Assembly: GCA_021737115.1 (NCBI GenBank)
Contig: JAIPER010000116.1
Span: 1 to 9,405, forward strand
Direction: 5' to 3'
Source of the DNA: Desulfohalobiaceae bacterium
GTDB taxonomy: Bacteria > Desulfobacterota > Desulfovibrionia > Desulfovibrionales > Desulfothermaceae
Length of the DNA: 9,405 nt
Positions 1-6,246 of this stretch are shown in pieces (the first letter of the stretch is position 1; each line of letters opens with the position of its first letter). Position numbers and translations under genes: made by a program. A model generated the notes under the pieces. That model was not told where the DNA came from. It saw nothing but the letters and a program-made list of their open reading frames with translations, and did no database searches.

Positions 1-21
1 CCCGCTCCCCGCTCCCCGCTC
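1..21. repeat. Three tandem copies of a 7-bp unit (CCCGCTC)
   Basis: The unit CCCGCTC occurs three times without interruption and the array may continue outside the window. It lies a few bases past the hutI stop codon. A diverged fourth unit (aataactc) follows. Its 7-bp period matches other short arrays in this window at 1466, 3487 and 3574, although the unit sequence is different. Confidence 0.7.
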
Positions 22-27
22 AATAAC

Positions 28-1278
28 TCAACCGACCAGACACCCTCTCCTGACCACCTTGTGGCAGGGGTTGTGCCCCAGGGAGGCGGCCAGCTCCGCA
101 GGCTCATGGATATCCCAGAGCACGAAGTCGGCCTCCTTGCCCTGCTCCAGGGTGCCAATCCGCTCCTGCAGACCCAGTGCCCTGGCCCCTTCTCGGGTGA
201 TCCCGGCCAGGGCCTCCTCCGGGGTCAGCCGAAACAGGGTGCAGGCCATGTTCAGCATGAGCAAAAGGGACTGGACCGGACTGGTGCCCGGGTTGCTGTC
301 TGTGGATACGGCCAGGGGGACCTTGTGGGCCCGCAGCTTGTCGATGGGCGGCAATCTGGTCTCACCGAGGCAGTAAAAGGCCCCCGGCAGGAGCACGGCC
401 ACCATCCCGGACCGGGCCATGGCTTCGATCCCTTGTTCGGTGAGGTGCTCCAGGTGATCGGCGGACAGGGCGCCGAATTCCGCAGCCAGGGCCGCTCCTT
501 CCTGATTGGAGAGCTGCTCGGCGTGGATCTTGACCCTGAGACCCAATTCGATCGCTTTCTGAAAGACCCGTCTGCTTTGCTCAGGAGAAAAGGCAATGGA
601 CTCGCAGAAGACGTCCACGGCCCGGGCCAGGCCTTTGCGGGCCGCTTCCGGCAGGACCTGGCTGCAGACGAAATCGATGTAGGCATCGCTTCGGTCTTTA
701 TATTCCGGAGGCAGGGCGTGGGCCCCAAGGAAGGTGGGACAGACCGTGACCGGGAGACTCTGGCCAAGGCGGACCGCGGCCCGGAGCATCTTCAGCTCGG
801 TCTCCAGATCCAGGCCGTAGCCGGATTTGATCTCAACAGTGGTCACCCCTTCGGCCAGGAGGGATTTCAGCCTTTGACGCCCGGTTCGCACCAAGTCCTC
901 TTCAGAGGCCCGGCGAGTGGCCTTGACCGTGGACAGGATGCCTCCGCCAGAGGCCAGGATGTCTGTATAGGAAACCCCCTTGAGCCGCTGTTCGAACTCT
1001 TTGGCCCGGTTGCCGCCATAGACCAGATGGGTATGGCAGTCCACCAGCCCGGGGGTGATCCAGCCCGAATCAAGGTCTTCTACCCTGTCGGCCCGCTGCA
1101 GGATTTCGGGAGGCAGCTCTCTGGCCGGGCCCACCCAGACCAGGTTCCGGCCGGAGACCGCGAGGGCTCCGTCTTCGATCAGGCCGTAGGGCCGGCCGTT
1201 TGCGGCCATGGTGGCCAGGTTGGCCCCTGTCCAGACCGAATCAATCTCTTCGGGCCAGTCTGCGGATTCTGTCTTCAT
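28..1278 (-). CDS. hutI: Imidazolonepropionase (histidine degradation)
   Basis: Cytosolic metal-dependent amidohydrolase that opens imidazolone-5-propionate to N-formimino-L-glutamate, the third step of histidine catabolism. The 416-residue product has the usual family length. Visible signatures are HTH at 82-84 with the following LVYGGNR, KSGYG near 151-155, the TFLGAHALP segment near 182-190, KIHAEQ at 250-255 (metal His252, catalytic-type Glu254), ADHLEH near 273-278 and STDSNPG at 325-331 (metal Asp327). The start is set at 1278 because CAGGAG lies six bases upstream; an in-frame ATG 54 bases earlier lacks a ribosome site. A weak promoter may exist on the minus strand (TTGACC at 1347-1352), but its -10 box is poor. 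No other hut gene is visible; hutH or hutU could lie outside the window. The MFS gene is divergent, which makes a substrate link possible but unproven. Confidence 0.96.
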   Translation of the reverse strand: MKTESADWPEEIDSVWTGANLATMAANGRPYGLIEDGALAVSGRNLVWVGPARELPPEILQRADRVEDLDSGWITPGLVDCHTHLVYGGNRAKEFEQRLKGVSYTDILASGGGILSTVKATRRASEEDLVRTGRQRLKSLLAEGVTTVEIKSGYGLDLETELKMLRAAVRLGQSLPVTVCPTFLGAHALPPEYKDRSDAYIDFVCSQVLPEAARKGLARAVDVFCESIAFSPEQSRRVFQKAIELGLRVKIHAEQLSNQEGAALAAEFGALSADHLEHLTEQGIEAMARSGMVAVLLPGAFYCLGETRLPPIDKLRAHKVPLAVSTDSNPGTSPVQSLLLMLNMACTLFRLTPEEALAGITREGARALGLQERIGTLEQGKEADFVLWDIHEPAELAASLGHNPCHKVVRRGCLVG

Positions 1279-1440
1279 GTTTTGCTCCTGAATGAATATA
1301 TTGGGCATTGTTCCCGGATTGCAAATCAACAATATTTACACACAGAGGTCAAGCCATTTGCAGCAGTTTTCTGATTGCCTGCCCATCCGCTAATATTCAG
1401 GCAGCTCAAGAGAGGAGAGGGTTGTCCCAGAATGCTCACT

Positions 1441-1465
1441 AAAGCGGGCTTCGCCCGCAACCCAA
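1441..1465. repeat. 25-bp hairpin repeat, copy 1
   Basis: A short stem GCGGGC-TTC-GCCCGC at 1444-1458 is followed by AACCCAA. The same 25 bases recur at 9323-9347 with one mismatch, so this is a dispersed repeat and not a single terminator. No T-run follows on the plus strand. It lies in the hutI/MFS divergent spacer. Confidence 0.6.
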
Positions 1466-1488
1466 GGTTCCAGGTTCACGGTTCACGG
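1466..1488. repeat. 7-bp tandem repeat GGTTCAC, short copy
   Basis: Units GGTTCCA, GGTTCAC, GGTTCAC and a partial unit follow one another directly after the hairpin repeat. The same 23 bases occur at 3487-3509 at the start of a longer array, so the two sites share an origin or mechanism. The array sits about 80 bases upstream of the MFS start. Confidence 0.7.
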
Positions 1489-1567
1489 ATAAACGATCTT
1501 CTTGCCTTATCCGAGGGATTGCCGGGCTTGTCGAAACCTGGGCACTCGGTGTAGGGTCTTGTTCGTT

Positions 1568-2764
1568 ATGCAGAAAACAAACAGCGGGGGATTCGGATTT
1601 TTTGCCATGGGGCCGGGACTCTTGACGGTCGTAGTCCTGACCGGTGTCTTTTTCTTTAATTTCATCGCCAGGCTCATCCTGGCCCCATTTGTGGTCAATC
1701 TGGAACAGGAGTTTTCCCTGACCCACGTCCAGGCCGGCCAGCTCTTTTTGTTCGTCTCCTTCGGGGTCAGTCTGGCTCTGGCCCTGTCCGGTTTCGTGGC
1801 CAGGTACATCAAACACCGGCACATCGTCATTGTCTCCTGTCTCGGCGTGGGGTTGGGGCTGATCCTGATCTCCCTGGCCCAGTCCCTTGTCACCGTGAGA
1901 CTGGCCCTTTTGTGCATGGGTCTGGCGGCCGGGCTCTACCTGCCGTCCGGCATCACCATCATCACCTCCTCCCTGTCTTCCTTGAACTGGGGAAAGGGGC
2001 TGGCCGTCCATGAGGCGGCCCCGAACATGGCTTTCATTCTGGCTCCGGTGTTGGCCGCGGCCGTGGAAGGGATCTATCCCTGGCGGGCTGTTTTTGCTTT
2101 TCTGGGGATCGGAAGCCTCCTCATGGGCTTTGTCTTTTTCTTTTCCAACCAGGGGGGCGAATCCCGGGGGGAAGCACCCAGGCCGGCCGTGCTGAAAGCC
2201 ATCCTCCGCCAGCCGGCTTTCTGGATACTGACCGTGCTCTTCGGGCTGGCTGCGAGTCTGACTTTCGGGGTCTTCAGCATGCTTCCGGTCTATCTTGTCA
2301 GCAGCCACGGCCTGGAAAAGGGCTGGGCCAATGAGCTGGTTTCGATTTCCAGGATTCCGTGTCTGTTCATGGCCCTGAGTTCCGGACCGGTCATCGATCG
2401 CATCGGTTCCAGAAAGATGGCCCTCATCGCCTTGAGTGTGAGCGGCCTGCTGACGGTCATGCTCGGGCTGTTCTCCGGCGGCCTGATCTATGTCGCGGTC
2501 CTGCTGCAGCCCATCTGCGCGGTCTGCTTCTTTCCGGCCGGATTCACGGCCATCTCCATGTCTTTCTCCAACCGGGTCAGGAATGTGGCCATCTCCTTGA
2601 TCATTCCCCTGGCTCTATTCATGGGGACCGGAGGCGTGCCCACGCTTTTGGGATGGTTCGGGGACCAGGGCCTCTTTTCCCTCGGCTTCGTCATCCTGGG
2701 CATCGTCGTCCTGGCGGGCATGAACCTGGCCCGCTGGCTCGTCTTTCAAAATGAACAGGCCTGA
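1568..2764 (+). CDS. Major facilitator superfamily transporter
   Basis: Predicted 398-residue inner-membrane secondary transporter. Hydrophobic stretches fit about twelve membrane helices: roughly 15-40, 55-76, 85-104, 108-133, 150-168, 172-193, 216-240, 256-273, 284-302, 305-327, 338-358 and 370-391. The loop motif GPVIDRIGSRK at 273-283 is the second-half copy of MFS motif A. The first-half copy (GFVARYIKHRH, 75-85) is degenerate. A polar loop at about 194-214 fits the central cytoplasmic loop. The ATG at 1568 is chosen; its ribosome site is weak (TAGGG about ten bases upstream). An in-frame TTG at 1502 would add 22 polar residues, and an ATG at 1607 would shorten it by 13. Substrate is not readable from sequence. 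Divergence from hutI allows, but does not show, a role in histidine or urocanate transport. Confidence 0.9.
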   Translation: MQKTNSGGFGFFAMGPGLLTVVVLTGVFFFNFIARLILAPFVVNLEQEFSLTHVQAGQLFLFVSFGVSLALALSGFVARYIKHRHIVIVSCLGVGLGLILISLAQSLVTVRLALLCMGLAAGLYLPSGITIITSSLSSLNWGKGLAVHEAAPNMAFILAPVLAAAVEGIYPWRAVFAFLGIGSLLMGFVFFFSNQGGESRGEAPRPAVLKAILRQPAFWILTVLFGLAASLTFGVFSMLPVYLVSSHGLEKGWANELVSISRIPCLFMALSSGPVIDRIGSRKMALIALSVSGLLTVMLGLFSGGLIYVAVLLQPICAVCFFPAGFTAISMSFSNRVRNVAISLIIPLALFMGTGGVPTLLGWFGDQGLFSLGFVILGIVVLAGMNLARWLVFQNEQA

Positions 2765-2818
2765 GCCGGTTCAGATTCAGGTCTGGGCAGGCGCGGGATG
2801 ACGACTGTAAGTATATTT

Positions 2819-2898
2819 GTCTGCTTTTTCCAGACTTGTCCGGTTTTTCCAGACCAAATATTTAAGTAACTTATGTAATTTGTCTGGTTTTTCCAGAC
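2819..2898. repeat. Three 17-bp dyads, GTCTGG-TTTTT-CCAGAC type
   Basis: Three copies of a dyad with a T5 centre occur at 2819-2835 (left arm GTCTGC), 2838-2854 (left arm GTCCGG) and 2882-2898 (perfect; the flanking T and A extend its stem to 7 bp). The right arm CCAGAC and the T5 centre are identical in all three. Copies 1 and 2 are separated by two bases, and outer ATATTTG / CAAATAT flanks make the pair part of a larger inverted repeat. They could be operator sites for a dimeric regulator or RNA hairpins; the sequence alone does not decide. Confidence 0.7.
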
Positions 2899-3097
2899 AC
2901 TGGAAGCCTTTGAAGCCTGCAATAAACCTTCATCCCCTCCCCCCCCCAGTCTGTGATCGGATACCCAGAAACACCCGGCATCCCTGGCTTTTGAGTTTAA
3001 TGCAGGACTTTGGCTAGGCCGGCCACGAAGACTGGTATAGGTTTTGCATTTAATATTCAAGGAACCTGAAAGTCTCCGGATTTCAGGGGGCAATCAT

Positions 3098-3121
3098 ATG
3101 TTTGTTAAATTAGGTAGTTAA
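3098..3121 (+). CDS. Possible seven-codon leader ORF
   Basis: ATG at 3098 opens a seven-codon frame (MFVKLGS, stop TAA) with a good ribosome site (CAGGGGG ending seven bases upstream). The following gene at 3130 lacks such a site. Translation of this mini-ORF could deliver ribosomes to the downstream start nine bases later. It could equally be chance, so confidence is low. Confidence 0.2.
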   Translation: MFVKLGS

Positions 3122-3129
3122 AATATATT

Positions 3130-3354
3130 ATGATCCGGGCAATCATTCAGATCACGGAAGATGTCCTTATTGGGTCGATCGTCGAAAAAGATGACGGCTT
3201 CAGGGTATGTGGGGTGTATAGTATGGAAAAGCAACCCGGGGACAGGAACCGTGAGGTCCAACCGCTGTATCTTTCGTTTGAACAGGCTTGTCAGGAAGTG
3301 CACCGCGTGGTCAAAGATGCACAAATAGTCGAGTGCAATACTGATCCAACTTAG
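3130..3354 (+). CDS. Small hypothetical protein with element-derived C-terminus
   Basis: A 74-residue soluble, mixed-charge protein that I do not recognise. Residues 1-69 look like a normal small globular domain: an alternating hydrophobic N-terminal part (IIQITEDVLIGSIV), then a charged linker and a helix-like end (SFEQACQEVHRVVKD). The last codons (NTDPT and the stop) lie inside the 90-bp inverted-repeat element that starts at 3338. The original 3' end has therefore probably been replaced, and the protein may be truncated. No clear ribosome site precedes the ATG; the nearest good one serves the mini-ORF at 3098. It faces the hybrid kinase gene convergently across a repeat-filled spacer. Function unknown. 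Confidence 0.5.
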   Translation: MIRAIIQITEDVLIGSIVEKDDGFRVCGVYSMEKQPGDRNREVQPLYLSFEQACQEVHRVVKDAQIVECNTDPT

Positions 3355-3427
3355 CTTTTTTTGAAATTTTGGCCTGGAGCCTTGGGGTCTCCAGTCTTTG
3401 TTGTAAAAACCAAAATTGGATCAGTAT
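3338..3427 (-). mobile_element. IS630-related MITE, copy 1
   Basis: A 90-bp near-palindrome made of A-TA, an 84-bp core and TA-T. The core ends are CTGATCCAA... and ...TTGGATCAG, flanked on both sides by TA, as expected for an IS630/Tc1-type target duplication. The reverse complement aligns without gaps to the copy at 6845-6934: 68 of 90 positions match by my count, with the outer 20-26 bases almost identical and the centre diverged. The two ends differ consistently (CAATTTTGG at one end, CAACTTRGC at the other), so orientation can be assigned. An inner CTGGAG/CTCCAG stem lies at about 3374-3394. No coding capacity of its own. It supplies the last codons and stop of the ORF at 3130. Confidence 0.85.
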
Positions 3428-3430
3428 ATA

Positions 3431-3459
3431 TGTCAGGCCTGCCTTAGGCAGGGCTGACA
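3431..3459. repeat. 13-bp-stem palindrome
   Basis: TGTCAGGCCTGCC and GGCAGGGCTGACA flank a TTA loop, a near-perfect stem with one mismatch. It begins four bases past the MITE. No T-run follows on either strand, so it looks more like a dispersed REP-type palindrome than a standard terminator. It could still end the convergent transcripts from 3130 and from the kinase gene. Confidence 0.6.
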
Positions 3460-3486
3460 TCCGGAACATGCCCTCTGCCTCTTTAT

Positions 3487-3521
3487 GGTTCCAGGTTCAC
3501 GGTTCACGGTTCACGGTTGCA
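3487..3521. repeat. 7-bp tandem repeat GGTTCAC, longer copy
   Basis: Five consecutive 7-bp units (GGTTCCA, three GGTTCAC, GGTTGCA). The first 23 bases are identical to the array at 1466-1488. It lies in the convergent spacer between the gene at 3130 and the kinase gene. Confidence 0.8.
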
Positions 3522-3573
3522 GAAAGAAGAAGTTCACAGCTCAAAGCCAGCCGATGTCCGACCTCCGGTCTTC

Positions 3574-3608
3574 CCGACATCCGACGTCTGACGTCCGACG
3601 TCCGACGT
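3574..3608. repeat. 7-bp tandem repeat CCGACGT
   Basis: Five units in register: CCGACAT, CCGACGT, CTGACGT, CCGACGT, CCGACGT. Related but less regular CCGAYNT words extend upstream to about 3551. The array passes directly into the 8-bp array that follows. The open frames across this area are products of the periodicity, not genes. Confidence 0.8.
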
Positions 3609-3611
3609 CTG

Positions 3612-3712
3612 TCCCTCAATCCCTCAATTCTTCAATCCCAGCATTCCAGCATCCCAGCATCCCAGCATCCCAGCATTCCAGCATTCCAGAATTCCAGCAT
3701 CCCAGCATTTCC
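3612..3712. repeat. 8-bp degenerate tandem repeat (TCCCTCAA then GCATYCCA)
   Basis: Two TCCCTCAA units and a TTCTTCAA unit (3612-3635) lead into nine units of the type GCATTCCA/GCATCCCA between 3641 and 3712; one unit reads GAATTCCA and the last is degraded. Variation is almost confined to one T/C position. The array ends about 28 bases before the kinase stop codon, so it lies in the 3' region of that gene. Confidence 0.85.
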
Positions 3713-3739
3713 GCCCTCTGACCACTGAATACTGCCCTA

Positions 3740-5974
3740 TCAGCGGTGGATTCGCACCTGCCTGGAGAGTATCCTGTTCAGCTCGTCCATATCGATGGGT
3801 TTGGTCAGATAAGCGGTAAATCCGCTTTGCATGTAAATTTCGATCTCATCTGTTAAGGCATGTGCTGTCAGGGCGACAATCGGAATGTCTGGATCGACCC
3901 CTTCGGGCGGCTCGTTTCTGATGATCCGGGTAGCTTCGGCCCCGTCCATTTCCGGCATGCGAATGTCCATGAGCACAAGATCGAATTGGCCTTGAGCGAG
4001 TTTTCTGATCGCTTCCCGGCCGGTTTCCGCCAGGACAGGGGTGTGCCCCAGGCTTTGAAGCAGATCGAGGATGTAGATCTGATTCATCTTATTGTCCTCG
4101 GCTACCAGGATCTGCAGAGCCTTCCGCCGGGGCTGCTCTACCGTGGGAGCAGCAGGCGCTTTGACCAGCGGTTCTAGCGGCTTGAATTCCAGGGTAAAAG
4201 AAAAGGTGCTGCCCTCTCCCTCCCGGCTCTCCACCTGGATCTCACCGCCCATGAGCTCCACCAGACGCTTGGAGATGGCCAGACCCAACCCGGTGCCGCC
4301 GAATTGGGCCTGGTAGGAGGAGCTTATCTGTTCGAAGCTTTCAAATATGATCTGCTGCTTGTCCCGGGGAATCCCGATGCCGGTGTCTTGCACTTGGAAG
4401 CGGACCTTGATCCTGTCCCTATTGCTTTCAGAAGCCCGCGTTACCTTCAGCTCCACCCAGCCATGTGCGGTAAACTTGACGGCGTTGCTAACGAGGTTCA
4501 TGAGTACCTGACGCAGATGCCTGGCATCACCGCGCAGGTTGTCCGGCAGGTCATTTTCGACTGTAAGCCTGAGATCGATTCCCTTGTCCCCGGCCCTGGC
4601 CGCTAAAGGCTCAATGCAGGATTGCACGACCTTGCGCAGAGACAGAGGACGGAATCTATGTTCGAGCTTGCCGGCTTCGATCTTTGACAGGTCCAGGACA
4701 TCGTTGATGAGCTCCAGAAGGTGATCCACGGATTGATTTGCATAATCGAGGTATTCCGAGGTCTTGGGCTCGCCGGTCGTCATCCGGGCCAGGTGTATCA
4801 TGCCCTTTATGCCGTTTAGAGGCGTCCTGATTTCGTGGCTCATGTTGGACAGGAATTCGGATTTGGCCCTGTTGGCTCTATCGGCCTCTTCTCGGGCCTT
4901 GCGGCCTCGACTGTCTGCACATTTTCTGAGCAGGGCTTCGCTGGAAGCCAGAGCCACGGCCTCGGCCGCCTCCAGATCGAAATCGTCGTATCCGCCCGAT
5001 TTGTTCGCCAGGCCGATCATGCCGATGGTTGTTCCGGATTGTGTAAGGGGAACGCCCAGAAAGGCGGTCAAAGCCGGATGGCCCGGCGGCGTGCCGATAC
5101 TGTCGGGATGCCTGCCCGGATTGTTGCTGCACACGGAGAGGCCGTCCCGCAGCACTCTGCCGTTTACACCGCGGGCATACAGATTCTTTTCCCGGACCAT
5201 GGCGCTGTTTTCCGGCATCGTGCAAGCCTTCCGGCCCCGTTCGCTGACTGCGATGACCTTCGGATATCCGGACCGGGATATTGTGCTGATAAAGCCGTAG
5301 CTGCTCTGGGTCACCTGTTCGGCCACGTCCAGGCAACGCCTTCCCAGCTCTTCTTCGGTCTCGAAATTCATGACATCGTGGAAGATGTTGTTGATTCCCT
5401 CAAGAACGTCGTTCCTCCAGCGCAACTGATCCTCTCTTTCACGCAGAGATTGTTGTAATTCCTTGATCTCAGTGATGTCCTGATAAACTGCCACAGCCCC
5501 AGAGGACTTTCCGTCCTCCCGCAATATGGGCCTGCTGTTGACCATTATCCAACGGGATCGACCATCCGGATACTTGAAGAGAAACTCCTCGTTTTGACAG
5601 GCCTCGCCATGCAAGGCCGATCGGGAGAGCGGCAGTTCACGAGGGTCGTAAGGCGCTCCATCCGGACGAAAGACATGGAGGTTTTGAAAGCGGGTCTTGA
5701 CATCGAGGCCGTAAAAGGCCTGCTGATTGTAGAGTGTGTCGGCTGTGGGATTGGTCATGATGATGCGGGCCTGCTGGTCACTGACAATGATCCCCACGGG
5801 CGCGTTCTCGAAGATAGTCCGGAGCAGGTGTTCGGTCTCGGGGAGAATATTTTTTGACACCTCCCTTTCCTGCCTCTTGCCTTCCAGTTGATTTTTCAGG
5901 CGGGAGATTTTCTCCTGCGCTTCCTGCAACACAGCTATGAGCTGAGACCGAGATTTTTTAAGATCCGGTTGCAT
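3740..5974 (-). CDS. Cytoplasmic PAS-GAF hybrid histidine kinase with receiver domain
   Basis: A 744-residue two-component sensor with no membrane segment or signal peptide. Domain order: N-terminal coiled coil (about 5-45), PAS domain (46-175), linker helix, GAF domain (about 195-350), HisKA with phosphoacceptor His380 in NMSHEIRTPLNG, HATPase with N-box Asn497 and glycine boxes DTGIGIP (530-536) and GGTGLGL (559-565), then a C-terminal receiver with acidic Glu626-Asp627, phosphoacceptor Asp670, Thr703 and Lys725. All catalytic residues are present, so it should autophosphorylate and pass phosphate to its own receiver. There is no output or Hpt domain, so a separate partner is expected but is not in this window. 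The start is supported by GGGGGGAGAAGG just upstream. A sigma70-type promoter at 6247-6275 and a c-di-GMP-I riboswitch in the leader suggest control by c-di-GMP. The signal sensed is not predictable. Confidence 0.95.
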   Translation of the reverse strand: MQPDLKKSRSQLIAVLQEAQEKISRLKNQLEGKRQEREVSKNILPETEHLLRTIFENAPVGIIVSDQQARIIMTNPTADTLYNQQAFYGLDVKTRFQNLHVFRPDGAPYDPRELPLSRSALHGEACQNEEFLFKYPDGRSRWIMVNSRPILREDGKSSGAVAVYQDITEIKELQQSLREREDQLRWRNDVLEGINNIFHDVMNFETEEELGRRCLDVAEQVTQSSYGFISTISRSGYPKVIAVSERGRKACTMPENSAMVREKNLYARGVNGRVLRDGLSVCSNNPGRHPDSIGTPPGHPALTAFLGVPLTQSGTTIGMIGLANKSGGYDDFDLEAAEAVALASSEALLRKCADSRGRKAREEADRANRAKSEFLSNMSHEIRTPLNGIKGMIHLARMTTGEPKTSEYLDYANQSVDHLLELINDVLDLSKIEAGKLEHRFRPLSLRKVVQSCIEPLAARAGDKGIDLRLTVENDLPDNLRGDARHLRQVLMNLVSNAVKFTAHGWVELKVTRASESNRDRIKVRFQVQDTGIGIPRDKQQIIFESFEQISSSYQAQFGGTGLGLAISKRLVELMGGEIQVESREGEGSTFSFTLEFKPLEPLVKAPAAPTVEQPRRKALQILVAEDNKMNQIYILDLLQSLGHTPVLAETGREAIRKLAQGQFDLVLMDIRMPEMDGAEATRIIRNEPPEGVDPDIPIVALTAHALTDEIEIYMQSGFTAYLTKPIDMDELNRILSRQVRIHR

Positions 5975-6062
5975 AACCTTCTCCCCCCAGAGTTCAGCAG
6001 ACAGGGTACAAGGAAGTCTTCTTCCAGCGTGATCCCGGAAAAAAGGAGTTCAAGATGAGAAA

Positions 6063-6080
6063 CATGCTGCGGATAGCATG
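6063..6080 (-). terminator. Candidate expression-platform hairpin in kinase leader
   Basis: A 6-bp stem CATGCT/AGCATG with a six-base loop is followed on the minus strand by TTTCTC. The stem is moderately stable and the T-tract is imperfect. It is offered only as a candidate terminator or switching hairpin downstream of the riboswitch. Confidence 0.25.
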
Positions 6081-6163
6081 AATTTCTGGCAGGATGCTGC
6101 CCTAAAGGGGAGAGCAGGGTCTTGATCAGAGGAAATTCAATAGTTGAACGCGACGTGCGATGC

Positions 6164-6230
6164 AAGGCAACCCGGCCATCTCCATGAGATCCGTGGCTTT
6201 CCGTCCTTACCTTGCGGTAAGTTTGGCTTT
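6164..6230 (-). promoter_or_regulatory. Cyclic-di-GMP-I (GEMM-I) riboswitch aptamer
   Basis: Read on the minus strand from 6227, the order is: GCCAAAC, a CTTACC/GGTAAG stem closed by a GCAA tetraloop (6221-6206), GGACGGAAAGCC, a second stem ATCTC/GAGAT, then GGCCGGGTTGCC (6177-6166). This is the class-I c-di-GMP aptamer layout: a GNRA loop facing a second stem, the ACGnAAAGCC core and the closing GGGTTGCC. Using Vc2 numbering from memory, positions contacting ligand or core are kept: G20 (6227), C44 (6203), A47 (6200), G83 (6176), C92 (6167). Two deviations, C21 and G46, replace the usual G21 and C46 and would still pair. G20 being G, not A, predicts c-di-GMP over cGAMP. It lies right after the predicted transcription start. 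Confidence 0.88.
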
Positions 6231-6246
6231 TTCTCATTTTGAAAAT

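Larger units (their letters stand above)
2765..3129. other. Intergenic spacer with dyads and a poly-C run
   Basis: No convincing gene lies between the MFS stop and the small ORF at 3130. The open frames here on both strands pass through the dyad repeats and a C-run near 2938-2947 and show no conserved protein pattern. The spacer holds three 17-bp dyads and, near its end, a seven-codon mini-ORF. No strong intrinsic terminator for the MFS gene was found: the hairpins have T-runs in their loops, not after their stems. Confidence 0.6.
5975..6240 (-). promoter_or_regulatory. Long 5' leader of the hybrid kinase mRNA
   Basis: About 265 bases separate the predicted transcription start (near 6240) from the kinase ATG. 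The riboswitch occupies the first 75 or so; the remaining 190 are non-coding and probably contain the expression platform. Candidate hairpins, read on the minus strand, are CATGCT/AGCATG at 6080-6063, followed by a T-rich stretch, and GGCAG-CATC-CTGCC just upstream of it. Neither is a textbook terminator. The open frame spanning the leader overlaps the aptamer and shows no protein pattern. Confidence 0.6.

Noticed and set aside
61..1374. Long plus-strand open frame opposite hutI (437 codons)
   Set aside because: It is the antisense shadow of a clear HutI gene in GC-rich DNA; its translation shows no domain pattern, while the minus frame has all HutI motifs.
2746..3093. Minus-strand 115-codon frame through the dyad repeats
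   Set aside because: Its residues (WKNQTN..., WKKQTN) are translations of the dyads and the rest is the spacer and C-run.
3431..3459. Intrinsic terminator for the gene at 3130
   Set aside because: The stem is strong but no T-run follows on either strand; recorded as a palindromic repeat instead.
3574..3712. CRISPR array
   Set aside because: Units are 7-8 bp and contiguous with no unique spacers; no cas genes nearby.
3369..3728. Plus-strand frames across the 7/8-bp arrays giving PSIPAFQ-like peptides
   Set aside because: The peptide repetition comes from tandem DNA repeats; no ribosome site or conserved protein pattern.
5935..6237. Minus-strand 100-codon frame upstream of and overlapping the kinase start
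   Set aside because: It overlaps the riboswitch and leader; its start lies at the predicted 5' end of the transcript without a ribosome site, and the sequence has no protein pattern.
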